In this document: one piece after another, positions 23,435 to 31,812 of the stretch
How the letters are laid out: each line of letters begins with the position of its first letter
Position numbering within the stretch: the stretch's first letter is position 1
Assembly (NCBI GenBank): GCA_035690495.1
Contig: DASSKK010000001.1
Location: 1 to 64,000, forward strand
Source: DASSKK01 sp035690495
GTDB taxonomy: Bacteria > Actinomycetota > Actinomycetes > Propionibacteriales > Nocardioidaceae
Direction: 5' to 3'
Length of the DNA stretch: 64,000 bases
Position numbers and translations under genes: made by a program
Notes under the pieces: model-generated
Database searches by the model: none
What the model was told of the DNA's origin: nothing
The model's input: only the letters and a program-made list of their open reading frames with translations

Positions 23435-23767
23435 ATGACACTGAGCAGTCACGTGCTGGACGCGTCCACGGGGACGCCCGCAGCAGGAGTCGCGGTGACC
23501 TGGCAGCGACTCGACACAGCGCAGTGGACCGACGTCGCCGAGGCACGCACCGACGACGACGGCCGGATCGGCGACTGGCGCTCGCTGCCCACCCCGGCCG
23601 GCCGGCACCGGTTGGTCTTCGACAGCGGCGGCTACTTCGACGAACGGGGCGTGGACACGTTCTACCCTCAAGTGGTGGTGGTGTTCGAGGTTGCCGACCC
23701 GGAGCAGCACTTCCACGTGCCGCTACTGCTCAGCCCGTTCGCCTACTCCACCTACCGGGGGTCGTGA
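23435..23767 (+). CDS. uraH: 5-hydroxyisourate hydrolase (transthyretin-like)
   Basis: A 110-residue transthyretin-fold enzyme. L-S-S-H-V-L-D-A-S-T-G-T-P-A-A-G supplies the first catalytic His, W-R-S-L-P-T follows near the middle, and the C-terminal Y-S-T-Y-R-G-S is the family signature tetrapeptide YRGS. It hydrolyses the product of urate oxidase. ATG at 23435 is preferred to the upstream in-frame start because the conserved domain begins there. The stop overlaps the urate oxidase start by one base. Confidence 0.95.
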   Translation: MTLSSHVLDASTGTPAAGVAVTWQRLDTAQWTDVAEARTDDDGRIGDWRSLPTPAGRHRLVFDSGGYFDERGVDTFYPQVVVVFEVADPEQHFHVPLLLSPFAYSTYRGS

Positions 23768-24618
23768 TGGTGCAGCTCGGCAGGAACCAGTACGGCAAGG
23801 CGCAGATCCGCCTGATGAAGGTGGACCGCGACACAGATCGCCATGTGCTGCACGACCTGAACGTCTCGGTGACGCTGGCCGGCGACCTGGACGCCGTACA
23901 CCTGCACGGGGACAACACCGCGGTGCTGCCCACCGACAGCCAGAAGAACACCGTGTTCGCCTTCGCGCGCGAGCACGGCGTCGGGGCCGTCGAGGACTTC
24001 GCGCTGCTGCTCGCCCGCCACTTCGTGACCACCCAGCAGCAGATCACCCGGGCCACGGTGCAGGTCGAGGACTACCCCTGGGAGCGGCTCGGCGACCACT
24101 CCTTCGCCCGCTCCGGCCGCGAGACACGCACAGTCCGGGTGGACCACGGCCCCGACGGCGAGCAGGTGGTCTCCGGCACGAGCGGGCTGGTGCTGCTCAA
24201 CTCCACCGACTCGCAGTTCGTCGGCTTCGAGAGGGACCGCTTCACCACGCTCCCGGAGGCCGAGGACCGGATCCTCTGCACGGCAGTCGACGCCCGCTGG
24301 CTGCATGCCTCCCCGGCCAAGGACTGGGACACGGCGTACGACGAGGCGCGCAGTGCCATGGTCACCGCGTTCGCCGACACCTACAGCCGCTCCCTGCAGC
24401 AGACCCTGTTCGCGATGGGGCAGCGGCTTCTCGAGTCGTGCCCCGGCGTGAGCGAGGTGCGGTTGTCGCTGCCCAACCGCCATCACCTGCTCGTCGACCT
24501 CGGCCCGTTCGGGCTGGACAACCCCAACGAGGTCTTCCACGTCGACGACCGGCCGTACGGGCTGATCGAGGGCACCGTGCTCGCCGACGGCGCCACCGCC
24601 TCCGAGAGGGACTGGTGA
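23767..24618 (+). CDS. Urate oxidase (uricase)
   Basis: A 283-residue cofactor-free uricase converting urate to 5-hydroxyisourate. Motifs: L-G-R-N-Q-Y-G-K-A at the N-terminus, the T-D-S-Q-K-N-T-V-F-A-F segment with the catalytic Lys/Thr pair region, L-L-N-S-T-D-S-Q-F-V-G-F (substrate loop), and L-P-N-R-H-H-L-L-V-D-L near the C-terminus. It is embedded between uraH and the xanthine dehydrogenase genes, so xanthine-derived urate is passed directly down the operon. Confidence 0.95.
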   Translation: MVQLGRNQYGKAQIRLMKVDRDTDRHVLHDLNVSVTLAGDLDAVHLHGDNTAVLPTDSQKNTVFAFAREHGVGAVEDFALLLARHFVTTQQQITRATVQVEDYPWERLGDHSFARSGRETRTVRVDHGPDGEQVVSGTSGLVLLNSTDSQFVGFERDRFTTLPEAEDRILCTAVDARWLHASPAKDWDTAYDEARSAMVTAFADTYSRSLQQTLFAMGQRLLESCPGVSEVRLSLPNRHHLLVDLGPFGLDNPNEVFHVDDRPYGLIEGTVLADGATASERDW

Positions 24619-24624
24619 GCCGAC

Positions 24625-25506
24625 GTGCACATGATGGAGATGCTCACCCCGGACAGCTGGGACGACGCGCTCGCCGCGAAGGCCGAGAACCCGGACCTGC
24701 TCCCGATCGCCGGTGGCACCGACGTGATGGTGGAGATCAACTTCGACCGGCGCCGGCCGGGCGGGCTGCTGGACCTGACCCGGATCGCCGAGCTGACCGA
24801 GTGGTCCACCGACGCGGGATCCATCGCGCTGGGCGCCGGGGTCAGCTACGCCCGCATCATGGCCGATCTGGCCGGGCCGCTGCCGGGGCTGGCGATGGCC
24901 TCGCGCACGGTCGGCTCGCCGCAGATCCGCAACCGCGGCACGGTCGGTGGCAACCTCGGCTCCGCGTCGCCGGCCGGTGATGCGCACCCGCCGCTGCTGG
25001 CCACCGGCGCCGAGGTCGAGGTCGCCTCCGTGCGAGGCACCCGCCGGATCCCGGTCGGGGAGTTCTTCACCGGTCCCAAGCGGTCCGCGCTGGCCGGCGA
25101 CGAGCTGATCCGTCGCGTGCACGTGCCGCGCGCTCGCGGGCCGCAGCAGTTCTCCAAGATCGGCACCCGCAACGCGATGGTGATCTCGGTGACGTCGTTC
25201 GCGCTCGCCCTCGACACGGCCGCTCGCCGGGTGGGCACCGGGATCGGGTCGGCCGGCCCGACCCCGTTGCGGGCGCTCGAGGCCGAGTCGTTCCTGGCCG
25301 GCGCACTGCCCTGGGACACCGGCGCCTCGCTCGACGCCGAGACAGGTCGACGGTTCGGAGAGCTGGTCGCTGCCGCGGCCGCGCCGATCGACGACGTGCG
25401 CGGCTCCGCCGACTACCGTCGTCACGCGCTCGGCGTACTCGCCGCACGGACGCTGAGCTGGGTCTGGCGCGATCACCTGACCCAGGGCCGGAAGGAGGCG
25501 GGATGA
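24625..25506 (+). CDS. Xanthine dehydrogenase FAD-binding subunit
   Basis: A 293-residue CoxM/CutM-type FAD subunit. L-P-I-A-G-G-T-D-V-M-V-E and then S-P-Q-I-R-N-R-G-T-V-G-G-N-L-G are the two FAD pyrophosphate-binding motifs. A C-terminal CO-dehydrogenase flavoprotein domain follows. It passes electrons from the Mo and Fe-S centres to NAD+. GTG at 24625. Its stop overlaps the next gene (ATGA), giving subunit order FAD, 2Fe-2S, aminohydrolase, Mo. Confidence 0.93.
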   Translation: MHMMEMLTPDSWDDALAAKAENPDLLPIAGGTDVMVEINFDRRRPGGLLDLTRIAELTEWSTDAGSIALGAGVSYARIMADLAGPLPGLAMASRTVGSPQIRNRGTVGGNLGSASPAGDAHPPLLATGAEVEVASVRGTRRIPVGEFFTGPKRSALAGDELIRRVHVPRARGPQQFSKIGTRNAMVISVTSFALALDTAARRVGTGIGSAGPTPLRALEAESFLAGALPWDTGASLDAETGRRFGELVAAAAAPIDDVRGSADYRRHALGVLAARTLSWVWRDHLTQGRKEAG

Positions 25507-25979
25507 GGCTGAGCTGCACCGTCAACGGGGAGGCACGCGTCGCCGACGATGTCTGGGCGGGCGAGAGCCTGCTCTACGTGCTGCGCGAGCGGCTGGGGCT
25601 GCCAGGGTCGAAGAACGCCTGCGAGCAGGGGGAGTGCGGCTCCTGCACGGTCTACCTCGACGGCACGACGGTGTGCGCATGCCTCGTCGCGGCCGGCCAG
25701 GCGGAAGGCCGGTCGGTGGTCACCGTCGAAGGGCTCGCCGACGGGGAGCGGCTCGACCCCGTGCAGAAGGCCTTCGTCGCGGCCGGCGCCGTGCAGTGCG
25801 GGTTCTGCACCCCCGGGCTGGTGGTGGCCGCCCACGACCTGCTGGCGCGCGACCCGGACCCGTCGGACGCCGACATCCGCGAGGCGCTGTCGGGCAACCT
25901 GTGCCGATGCACCGGCTACGACCAGATCCTGAAGGCGGTGCGGATGGCCGCCGCCGACCTCGGAGGAGGTCAGCTGTGA
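25503..25979 (+). CDS. Xanthine dehydrogenase 2Fe-2S subunit
   Basis: A 158-residue subunit with two iron-sulfur clusters. The N-terminal ferredoxin-type ligands are in C-E-Q-G-E-C-G-S-C-T-V-Y plus a Cys in C-A-C-L-V-A. The C-terminal helical domain ligands are in C-G-F-C-T-P-G and N-L-C-R-C-T-G-Y. This matches the small subunit of the xanthine dehydrogenase/CO dehydrogenase family. The 3' end overlaps the GTG of the aminohydrolase gene by four bases. Confidence 0.95.
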   Translation: MRLSCTVNGEARVADDVWAGESLLYVLRERLGLPGSKNACEQGECGSCTVYLDGTTVCACLVAAGQAEGRSVVTVEGLADGERLDPVQKAFVAAGAVQCGFCTPGLVVAAHDLLARDPDPSDADIREALSGNLCRCTGYDQILKAVRMAAADLGGGQL

Positions 25980-27331
25980 GGCTACTGATCCGCGACTGCG
26001 CGATCGCGACCGTCGACGAGGCGGGCACCGAGCACGCCAGCGGACACCTGATGGTGGACCAGAACCGCATCGTCGCGGTCGGAGCAGGACCCGCGCCCGC
26101 CGAGCTCGTCGAGTCCGTTGACCGAGTCGTGGACGGCATCGGGTGCCTGGCCACTCCGGGCCTGGTGAACACCCACCACCACCTCTACCAGTGGGCGACC
26201 CGCGGGCTGGCCCAGCAGGAGGACCTGTTCGGCTGGCTCGGTGCGCTCTACCCGCTGTGGGCGCGCATCGACGCCGACCTGGTGGGTGCGACGGCGGCGG
26301 CCGGCCTCGGCTGGCTGGCCCGCTCCGGGTGCACCACCAGCACCGACCACCTCTATGTCTTCCCGCGCGATGCCGGCGACCTGTTCGGCGCCGAGGTCGA
26401 GGCCGCCCGGAGGATCGGACTGCGCTTCCACCCCTGCCGGGGGTCGATGGACCTCGGCGAGTCCGACGGGGGGCTGCCTCCCGACGAGATCGTCGAGGAC
26501 CGGGACGCCGTGCTCACTGCGACCGAGCAGGCGATCGACAGCTATCACGACCCTGCCCCCGACTCGATGCTGCGAGTCGCCGTCGCGCCGTGCTCGCCGT
26601 TCTCGGTGACCGGGGAGCTCATGCGCGAATCCGCCGAGCTGGCGCGCGCCCGAGGGGTCCGGCTGCACACCCACCTGGCCGAGACCCGCGAGGAGGAGCA
26701 GTTCTGCAAGGACCAGTTCGGCTGCACGCCTGCGGAGTACGTCGAGCGGCTCGGCTTCCTCGGCGAGGATGTCTGGTTCGCGCACTGCGTGCACCTCGAC
26801 CCGTCCGCGATCGGCCGTCTCGGCGACGCGGGCACCGCGGTCGCGCACTGCCCGAGCAGCAACGCCCGGCTCGGCGCCGGCATCGCCCCCCTCGCCGAGA
26901 TGCTGGAGGCCGGGGTGCCGGTCGGTCTCGGAGTGGACGGGCCGGCGTCGAACGAGCAGGGTGCGCTCGGCACCGAGATGCACGCTGCGGTGCTGATGGC
27001 ACGTGCCCGTGGCGGTCCCCGTGCGCTGACCGCCCGGCAGGCGCTGGCGCTCGGCACTGCCGGTGGGGCTCGCTGCCTCGGGCGCGCCGACGAGCTCGGC
27101 TCACTGGAGGCCGGCAAGCTCGCCGACATCGCGTTGTGGCGCCTCGACGGCCCTGTCCACGCCGGCATCGACGATCCGGTCGCGGCGCTGGTCTTCGGCG
27201 AACGACCTCCGCTGGCGCTGCTCCTGGTCGACGGGCAGCCGGTCGTCGAGGACGGCGTACTCCTCACCGCGGACGAGCCCGCGCTGACCGCGGCGGCCGC
27301 CAAGGCGGCGGGAAGGCTGGCCGGGAGATGA
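25976..27331 (+). CDS. 8-oxoguanine/guanine deaminase-type amidohydrolase
   Basis: A 451-residue amidohydrolase of the 8-oxoguanine/guanine deaminase-type group. Metal ligands: P-G-L-V-N-T-H-H-H-L-Y-Q-W (N-terminal His pair), R-L-H-T-H-L-A-E-T-R-E-E, F-A-H-C-V-H-L, and G-V-D-G-P-A-S-N. The opening L-Y-Q-W-A-T-R-G and the D-G-x-A-S-N end are typical of 8-oxoguanine deaminases. Its place between XDH subunit genes suggests it supplies xanthine (from guanine) or urate (from 8-oxoguanine). Exact substrate uncertain. GTG start is fixed by the overlap at 25976. Confidence 0.85.
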   Translation: MRLLIRDCAIATVDEAGTEHASGHLMVDQNRIVAVGAGPAPAELVESVDRVVDGIGCLATPGLVNTHHHLYQWATRGLAQQEDLFGWLGALYPLWARIDADLVGATAAAGLGWLARSGCTTSTDHLYVFPRDAGDLFGAEVEAARRIGLRFHPCRGSMDLGESDGGLPPDEIVEDRDAVLTATEQAIDSYHDPAPDSMLRVAVAPCSPFSVTGELMRESAELARARGVRLHTHLAETREEEQFCKDQFGCTPAEYVERLGFLGEDVWFAHCVHLDPSAIGRLGDAGTAVAHCPSSNARLGAGIAPLAEMLEAGVPVGLGVDGPASNEQGALGTEMHAAVLMARARGGPRALTARQALALGTAGGARCLGRADELGSLEAGKLADIALWRLDGPVHAGIDDPVAALVFGERPPLALLLVDGQPVVEDGVLLTADEPALTAAAAKAAGRLAGR

Positions 27332-29715
27332 CCGCGACGACGACGACCGCACCGGGCCGCACCCGTCTCGACACCGGAGTCGGCGGGGTCGGGGACTCGC
27401 CGACCCGCCCTGACGGCACGCTCAAGGTCCGCGGCGAGTTCGGCTACTCCTCGGACCTGTGGATGGACGGCATGCTGTGGGGCAAGACACTGCGCAGCCC
27501 GCACCCGCACGCGCGGATCACCCGCATCGACACCGCCAGGGCGCTTGCGATGACCGGGGTGTACGCCGTGCTCACCCATGAGGACGTCCCCGGCCGCAAC
27601 GCCTACGGGCTCGAGCGCCCCGACCAGCCCGTGCTCGCCGCGGACCGGGTCCGCTACCAGGGCGAGGCGGTCGCGCTGGTGGCCGCCGACCATCCGGAGA
27701 CCGCGCGCCGTGCCCTGGACCTGGTCGAGGTCGACTACGAGGTGCTGCCTCCGGTCGTGGACGCGCGCAAGGCGGCCTTCGGCGGCGCCGAGGAGCTGCA
27801 CCCGGGCGGCAACGTCGTACGCCACCTGAGGATCCGCCGTGGCGAGTCCGACCGCATCTCGGCTCCAGTAGTCGTCGCCGGCGACTACGAGGTCGGCATG
27901 CAGGACCAGGCGTTCCTCGGCCCCGAGTCGGGCCTGGCGGTGCCGGCGCCGGACGGAGGGGTCGACCTGTTCGTGGCCACCCAGTGGCTGCACGTGGACC
28001 GTCGCCAGGTCGCCGCCGCACTCGGTCTCGACGAGGAGCTCGTGCGGATCACCCTGGCCGGGGTAGGCGGCGCGTTCGGGGCCCGTGAGGACCTGTCCAT
28101 GCAGATCCATGCCTGCCTGCTCGCGATGCGCACCGGCAAGCCGGTGAAGATGGTCTACTCCCGGGAGGAGTCGTTCTTCGGGCACGTGCACCGCCATCCC
28201 GCCCGGTTGCACTACGAGCACGGCGCCGACCGGGACGGCCGGCTGGTCTACGCCCGTGCCGAGATCGTCCTCGACGGCGGTGCCTACGCCTCCAGCACAC
28301 CGGCAGTGGTCGGCAACGCAGCGACGCTGGGCATCGGGCCCTACGTGTGCGAGAACGTCGCGATCGACTGCTACGGCGTCTACACCAACAACCCGCCCTG
28401 CGGCGCGATGCGCGGGTTCGGCGCGGTGCAGGCGGCCTTCGCCTACGAGTCGCAGATGGACCGGCTCGCTGCGGAGGTCGGCATCGACCCGGCCGAGATC
28501 CGGATCCGCAACGGGCTCAGCCAGGGCGACCGGGTCGCCACCGGGCAGGTGCTCGACTCCGCCGCGCCGGTAGCCGAGCTGGTGGCGCGCGTGCGCGACA
28601 TGCCGCTGCCGGACCAGCCGGTGGTTGAGGCGCGGGGGAGCGAAGCGGAGGAGCCTCGAAACCACCAGACCACGAGTGTTCCCGCGACCACTCTTGAGAC
28701 TCCCGACGTCCGCACCCTGCCCGGTGGCGTGTCGAACACCACGCACGGCGAGGGCGTGGTGCGCGGGATCGGGTACGGCGTCGGCATCAAGAACATCGCG
28801 TTCTCCGAGGGGTTCGACGACTACTCCACCGCGAAGGTGACGGTGAGGTCGATCGTCGGCGAGCCTGTGGTGTCGGTGCACACCGCGGCCGTCGAGGTCG
28901 GACAGGGACTGGTCACCGTCGAGGCGCAGATCGCCCGAACCGAGCTCGGCATCGAACAGGTCAGTGTGGAGACCGCGGACACCAGCGTGGGCAGCGCCGG
29001 CTCGTCGTCCGCGTCACGGCAGACCTACGTCACCGGAGGCGCGGTGCAGGCCGCCTGCCTGGAGGTGGCAGCCGTGCTCCGCGAGCGTGCCGCCGCTCGC
29101 AGCGGCGTGCCCACCGGCGGGCTCTCCTTGGCAGGTGGGGCAGTCGTCGACCAGGCAGGGGTGGCGGTCGCCCAGGTCGTCGACCTGCTCGATGGCGACC
29201 AGCTCGAACGCACCGTAACCTGGCGGCACCGGCCGACTACCACGCTGGACCCGGAGACCGGTCAGGGCAACGCGCACGTGCAGTTCGCGTTCGCGGCGCA
29301 CCGCGCGGTCGTCGACGTCGACGTGGAGCTCGGCCTGGTCAAGGTCGTCGCGCTCGACTGCGCGCAGGACGTCGGGAAGGCGATCAACCCCGACGCCGTG
29401 CTCGGCCAGATCGTCGGGGGCAGCGCCCAGGGGCTGGGCCTGGCGGTGATGGAGGAGATCGTGGTCGCCGACGGGCTGGTGCGGAACCCGTCGTTCACCG
29501 ACTACCTGATCCCGACCACCTTGGACATGCCGCCGATGCAGGTCGACGTGCTCGAGCTGCCCGACCCGCATGCGCCGTACGGTCTGCGCGGTGTGGGCGA
29601 GCCACCGACGATCTCCTCGACCCCGGCCATCGTCGCTGCGATCCGCGCCGCGACCGGCCTGGCGCTGACTCGCGTTCCCGTCCGTCCCGAGCACCTCACC
29701 CTCCCCACCCGTTGA
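27328..29715 (+). CDS. Xanthine dehydrogenase molybdenum-binding subunit
   Basis: A 795-residue molybdopterin subunit oxidising hypoxanthine/xanthine to urate. N-terminal a/b hammerhead G-E-F-G-Y-S-S-D-L with R-S-P-H-P-H-A-R; then G-V-G-G-A-F-G-A-R-E-D and C-G-A-M-R-G-F-G-A-V-Q; C-terminal G-L-R-G-V-G-E-P-P-T containing the active-site Glu. Residues ~431-474 are an unusual hydrophilic insert, partly encoded by a palindromic repeat (28620-28666). The frame stays open, so the enzyme is probably functional with an extra surface loop. Confidence 0.93.
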   Translation: MTATTTTAPGRTRLDTGVGGVGDSPTRPDGTLKVRGEFGYSSDLWMDGMLWGKTLRSPHPHARITRIDTARALAMTGVYAVLTHEDVPGRNAYGLERPDQPVLAADRVRYQGEAVALVAADHPETARRALDLVEVDYEVLPPVVDARKAAFGGAEELHPGGNVVRHLRIRRGESDRISAPVVVAGDYEVGMQDQAFLGPESGLAVPAPDGGVDLFVATQWLHVDRRQVAAALGLDEELVRITLAGVGGAFGAREDLSMQIHACLLAMRTGKPVKMVYSREESFFGHVHRHPARLHYEHGADRDGRLVYARAEIVLDGGAYASSTPAVVGNAATLGIGPYVCENVAIDCYGVYTNNPPCGAMRGFGAVQAAFAYESQMDRLAAEVGIDPAEIRIRNGLSQGDRVATGQVLDSAAPVAELVARVRDMPLPDQPVVEARGSEAEEPRNHQTTSVPATTLETPDVRTLPGGVSNTTHGEGVVRGIGYGVGIKNIAFSEGFDDYSTAKVTVRSIVGEPVVSVHTAAVEVGQGLVTVEAQIARTELGIEQVSVETADTSVGSAGSSSASRQTYVTGGAVQAACLEVAAVLRERAAARSGVPTGGLSLAGGAVVDQAGVAVAQVVDLLDGDQLERTVTWRHRPTTTLDPETGQGNAHVQFAFAAHRAVVDVDVELGLVKVVALDCAQDVGKAINPDAVLGQIVGGSAQGLGLAVMEEIVVADGLVRNPSFTDYLIPTTLDMPPMQVDVLELPDPHAPYGLRGVGEPPTISSTPAIVAAIRAATGLALTRVPVRPEHLTLPTR
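28620..28666 (+). repeat. Palindromic repeat inserted in frame in the XDH gene
   Basis: Arms GGTGGTTGAGG and CCTCGAAACCACC enclose a GCGGGGGAGCGAAGCGGAGG core. It is the same family as 2379-2411. It encodes part of a non-conserved insert (V-V-E-A-R-G-S-E-A-E-E-P) without breaking the frame. Confidence 0.7.
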
Positions 29716-29763
29716 GTGGGCGCTCCTGCCGTGGCGACTGGGCGCTGGCCGGTGATGTCCGGG

Positions 29764-30324
29764 TCACTCCGTCTCGCTGCCGGCGACGGCGCCTTCCACC
29801 TCTCCCTCGGCGCGGTGGGTGGCAAGCCTTCCGCCTGAGTCCTCCAGGTGGGCGCGGACGAACCAGTGGAACAGCTCCAGCTGCTGGACCTGTCCGATGA
29901 GCATGTCTTGCGTCACCAGGTCGAGCTTGTCCAGCTCGTCGATGGCCTCGCGGTAGGAAGTGAGCACACCCCGATACACGACGTCCAGGCCACCGAGGTG
30001 CTCCTGGGTCGAGGCACGCCCGATGCTGTAGTCGTCCCAGCGCCGCTCGGCGACGATCGCCCCTGGGGTGCCCTTCGGCGAGCCGCCCAAGGTCGCGATC
30101 CGCTCCGCGAGATCGTCGGCCATTCCCCGCACCGCGTCGACCTGAGGATCGATCATCTCGTGCACGGCGATGAAGTGCGGTCCGACGACGTTCCAATGGA
30201 CATGCTTGAGGGTGAGCTGGAGGTCGTTGGTGGCGTGCAGCCGGGACTGCAGGAGGTCGACGATCCGTTCGGCCTGCTGCTTGTCGATACCCGGGGTGGT
30301 GTAATGAACTTGTGGTGTGGCCAT
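29764..30324 (-). CDS. dps: Dps-family DNA-protection ferritin
   Basis: A 186-residue Dps protein. The ferroxidase ligands lie in L-K-H-V-H-W-N-V-V-G-P-H-F and H-E-M-I-D-P-Q-V-D. The body ends with L-E-L-F-H-W-F-V-R-A-H. It would oxidise and store iron using peroxide and protect DNA in starvation. It stands between the converging purine operon and the fab operon, separated from xdhA by 48 bp. A short hydrophilic C-terminal tail could be the DNA-binding extension. Confidence 0.93.
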   Translation of the reverse strand: MATPQVHYTTPGIDKQQAERIVDLLQSRLHATNDLQLTLKHVHWNVVGPHFIAVHEMIDPQVDAVRGMADDLAERIATLGGSPKGTPGAIVAERRWDDYSIGRASTQEHLGGLDVVYRGVLTSYREAIDELDKLDLVTQDMLIGQVQQLELFHWFVRAHLEDSGGRLATHRAEGEVEGAVAGSETE

Positions 30325-30363
30325 GGGGCCGCCGTACCCGGCGTGCGGCTCAGCAAACGGCCC

Positions 30364-31812
30364 TCACAACGGGATGTTGCCGTGCGCCCCGCGCGTCACC
30401 AGGCCGGCGTCGGCGATCGCTGCGGCCAGCGCGCTGCGCGTGGCCGACGGCTCGACCACCTCGTCGACCACCCCGATCTCGAGCGCCTTGTCCACCCCAC
30501 CGGCGATCCGCTCGTGCTCGGCCGCCAGCTCCGCCTCCACCTGCGGGCGGATGTCGGGGGAGACCTCGAGCAGCTTGCGCCTGTGCAGGATCCGGATCGC
30601 GGCCACCGGCCCCATCACCGCGAACTCCGCGCCCGGCCAGGCGAACACCTTCGTCGCGCCCAGCGAGCGGGAGTTCATCGCGATGTAGGCGCCGCCATAG
30701 GTCTTTCGGGTCACCAGCGTGACCCGGGGCACCACGGCCTCGCCGAAGGCGTGCAGCAGCTTCGCGCCACGACGTACCACTCCGTCCCACTCCTGCCCGA
30801 CACCGGGCAGGTAGCCGGGCACGTCGACGATCACGACCAACGGCACGCCGAACGCGTCGCACATCCGCACGAAGCGGGACGCCTTCTCCGCGGACGCCGA
30901 GTCCAGGCAGCCGCCGAGCCGCAGCGGGTTGTTCGCGATCACACCGACGGTGCGGCCGCCGAACCGGCCGAGCGCGGTGACGATGTTGGGCGCCCACTTG
31001 GCGTGCAGCTCCTGGACGGCATCCTCGTCGAGGATCGCTTCGATCAGGGGGTGTACGTCGTAGGCTCGCTTCTTCGACTCCGGAAGCATCGCCGCCAGGT
31101 CGATGTCGGAGATGGCGTCGACGTCGAGCGTGCGCTGCGCGCCGAGCAGGCTCGCCACGCCGCGGGCGCGGTCGAGGGCCTCGCGCTCGGACTCGGCGAG
31201 GATGTGCACCACCCCGGACCGGCGGCCGTGCGGCTCGGGACCACCGAGGCGCAGCATGTCGACGTCCTCGCCGGTCACCGAGCGCACCACGTCGGGTCCG
31301 GTGACGAAGATCCGGCCGTCGGGGCCGAGGATCACCACGTCGGTCAGCGCCGGACCGTAGGCCGCGCCGCCGGCGGCGGGTCCGAGCACCACGGAGATCT
31401 GCGGCACCTTGCCGGATGCCTGGGTCATCGCGTGGAAGATCTGTCCGACCGCGTGCAGGGACAGGACGCCTTCGGCCAGCCGCGCACCGCCGGAGTGCCA
31501 CAGCCCGATCACCGGGGCCTGGTCGGCGAGGGCGCGTTCGTAGGCCGAGACGACGACCTTGCAGCCGACCTCGCCCATCGCGCCGCCCATCACGGTCGCG
31601 TCGGAGCAGAAGGCGACCGTGTGCATCCCGTCGATCTTGCCGACCGCGGCGAGCATGCCGCTGTCGTCGTCGGGAGTGATCAGCTCACACGTTCCCTCGT
31701 CGAACAGGGCGGCGAGCCGCAGGTTCGGATTGCGGGGGTCCTGGTCCCTGGGCAGCTTGGGCGGCTTGGCGGTCGCGGCTGTCTGTGCCTTGTCGGTCGT
31801 CGTGGCACTCAT
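30364..31812 (-). CDS. Acyl-CoA carboxylase beta subunit (AccD6-like)
   Basis: A 482-residue carboxyltransferase. V-M-G-G-A-M-G-E-V-G-C-K and W-H-S-G-G-A-R-L-A-E-G (acyl-CoA site), A-A-G-G-A-A-Y-G-P-A-L oxyanion loop, D-V-P-G-Y-L-P-G-V-G-Q-E, and R-K-T-Y-G-G-A-Y-I-A-M-N-S-R are typical of PccB/AccD. As the last gene of the fab operon it matches accD6 of mycobacteria and probably makes malonyl-CoA for fatty-acid synthesis with an unlinked biotin subunit. ATG overlaps the fabF stop (ATGA). Confidence 0.93.
   Translation of the reverse strand: MSATTTDKAQTAATAKPPKLPRDQDPRNPNLRLAALFDEGTCELITPDDDSGMLAAVGKIDGMHTVAFCSDATVMGGAMGEVGCKVVVSAYERALADQAPVIGLWHSGGARLAEGVLSLHAVGQIFHAMTQASGKVPQISVVLGPAAGGAAYGPALTDVVILGPDGRIFVTGPDVVRSVTGEDVDMLRLGGPEPHGRRSGVVHILAESEREALDRARGVASLLGAQRTLDVDAISDIDLAAMLPESKKRAYDVHPLIEAILDEDAVQELHAKWAPNIVTALGRFGGRTVGVIANNPLRLGGCLDSASAEKASRFVRMCDAFGVPLVVIVDVPGYLPGVGQEWDGVVRRGAKLLHAFGEAVVPRVTLVTRKTYGGAYIAMNSRSLGATKVFAWPGAEFAVMGPVAAIRILHRRKLLEVSPDIRPQVEAELAAEHERIAGGVDKALEIGVVDEVVEPSATRSALAAAIADAGLVTRGAHGNIPL

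Noticed and set aside
21842..23716. A 624-codon minus-strand open frame
   Set aside because: Antisense shadow of allantoicase, uraD and uraH; composition is Arg/Pro/Gly-rich with no motif.
26545..28881. A 778-codon minus-strand open frame
   Set aside because: Antisense to the aminohydrolase and xanthine dehydrogenase genes, which carry clear cofactor motifs.
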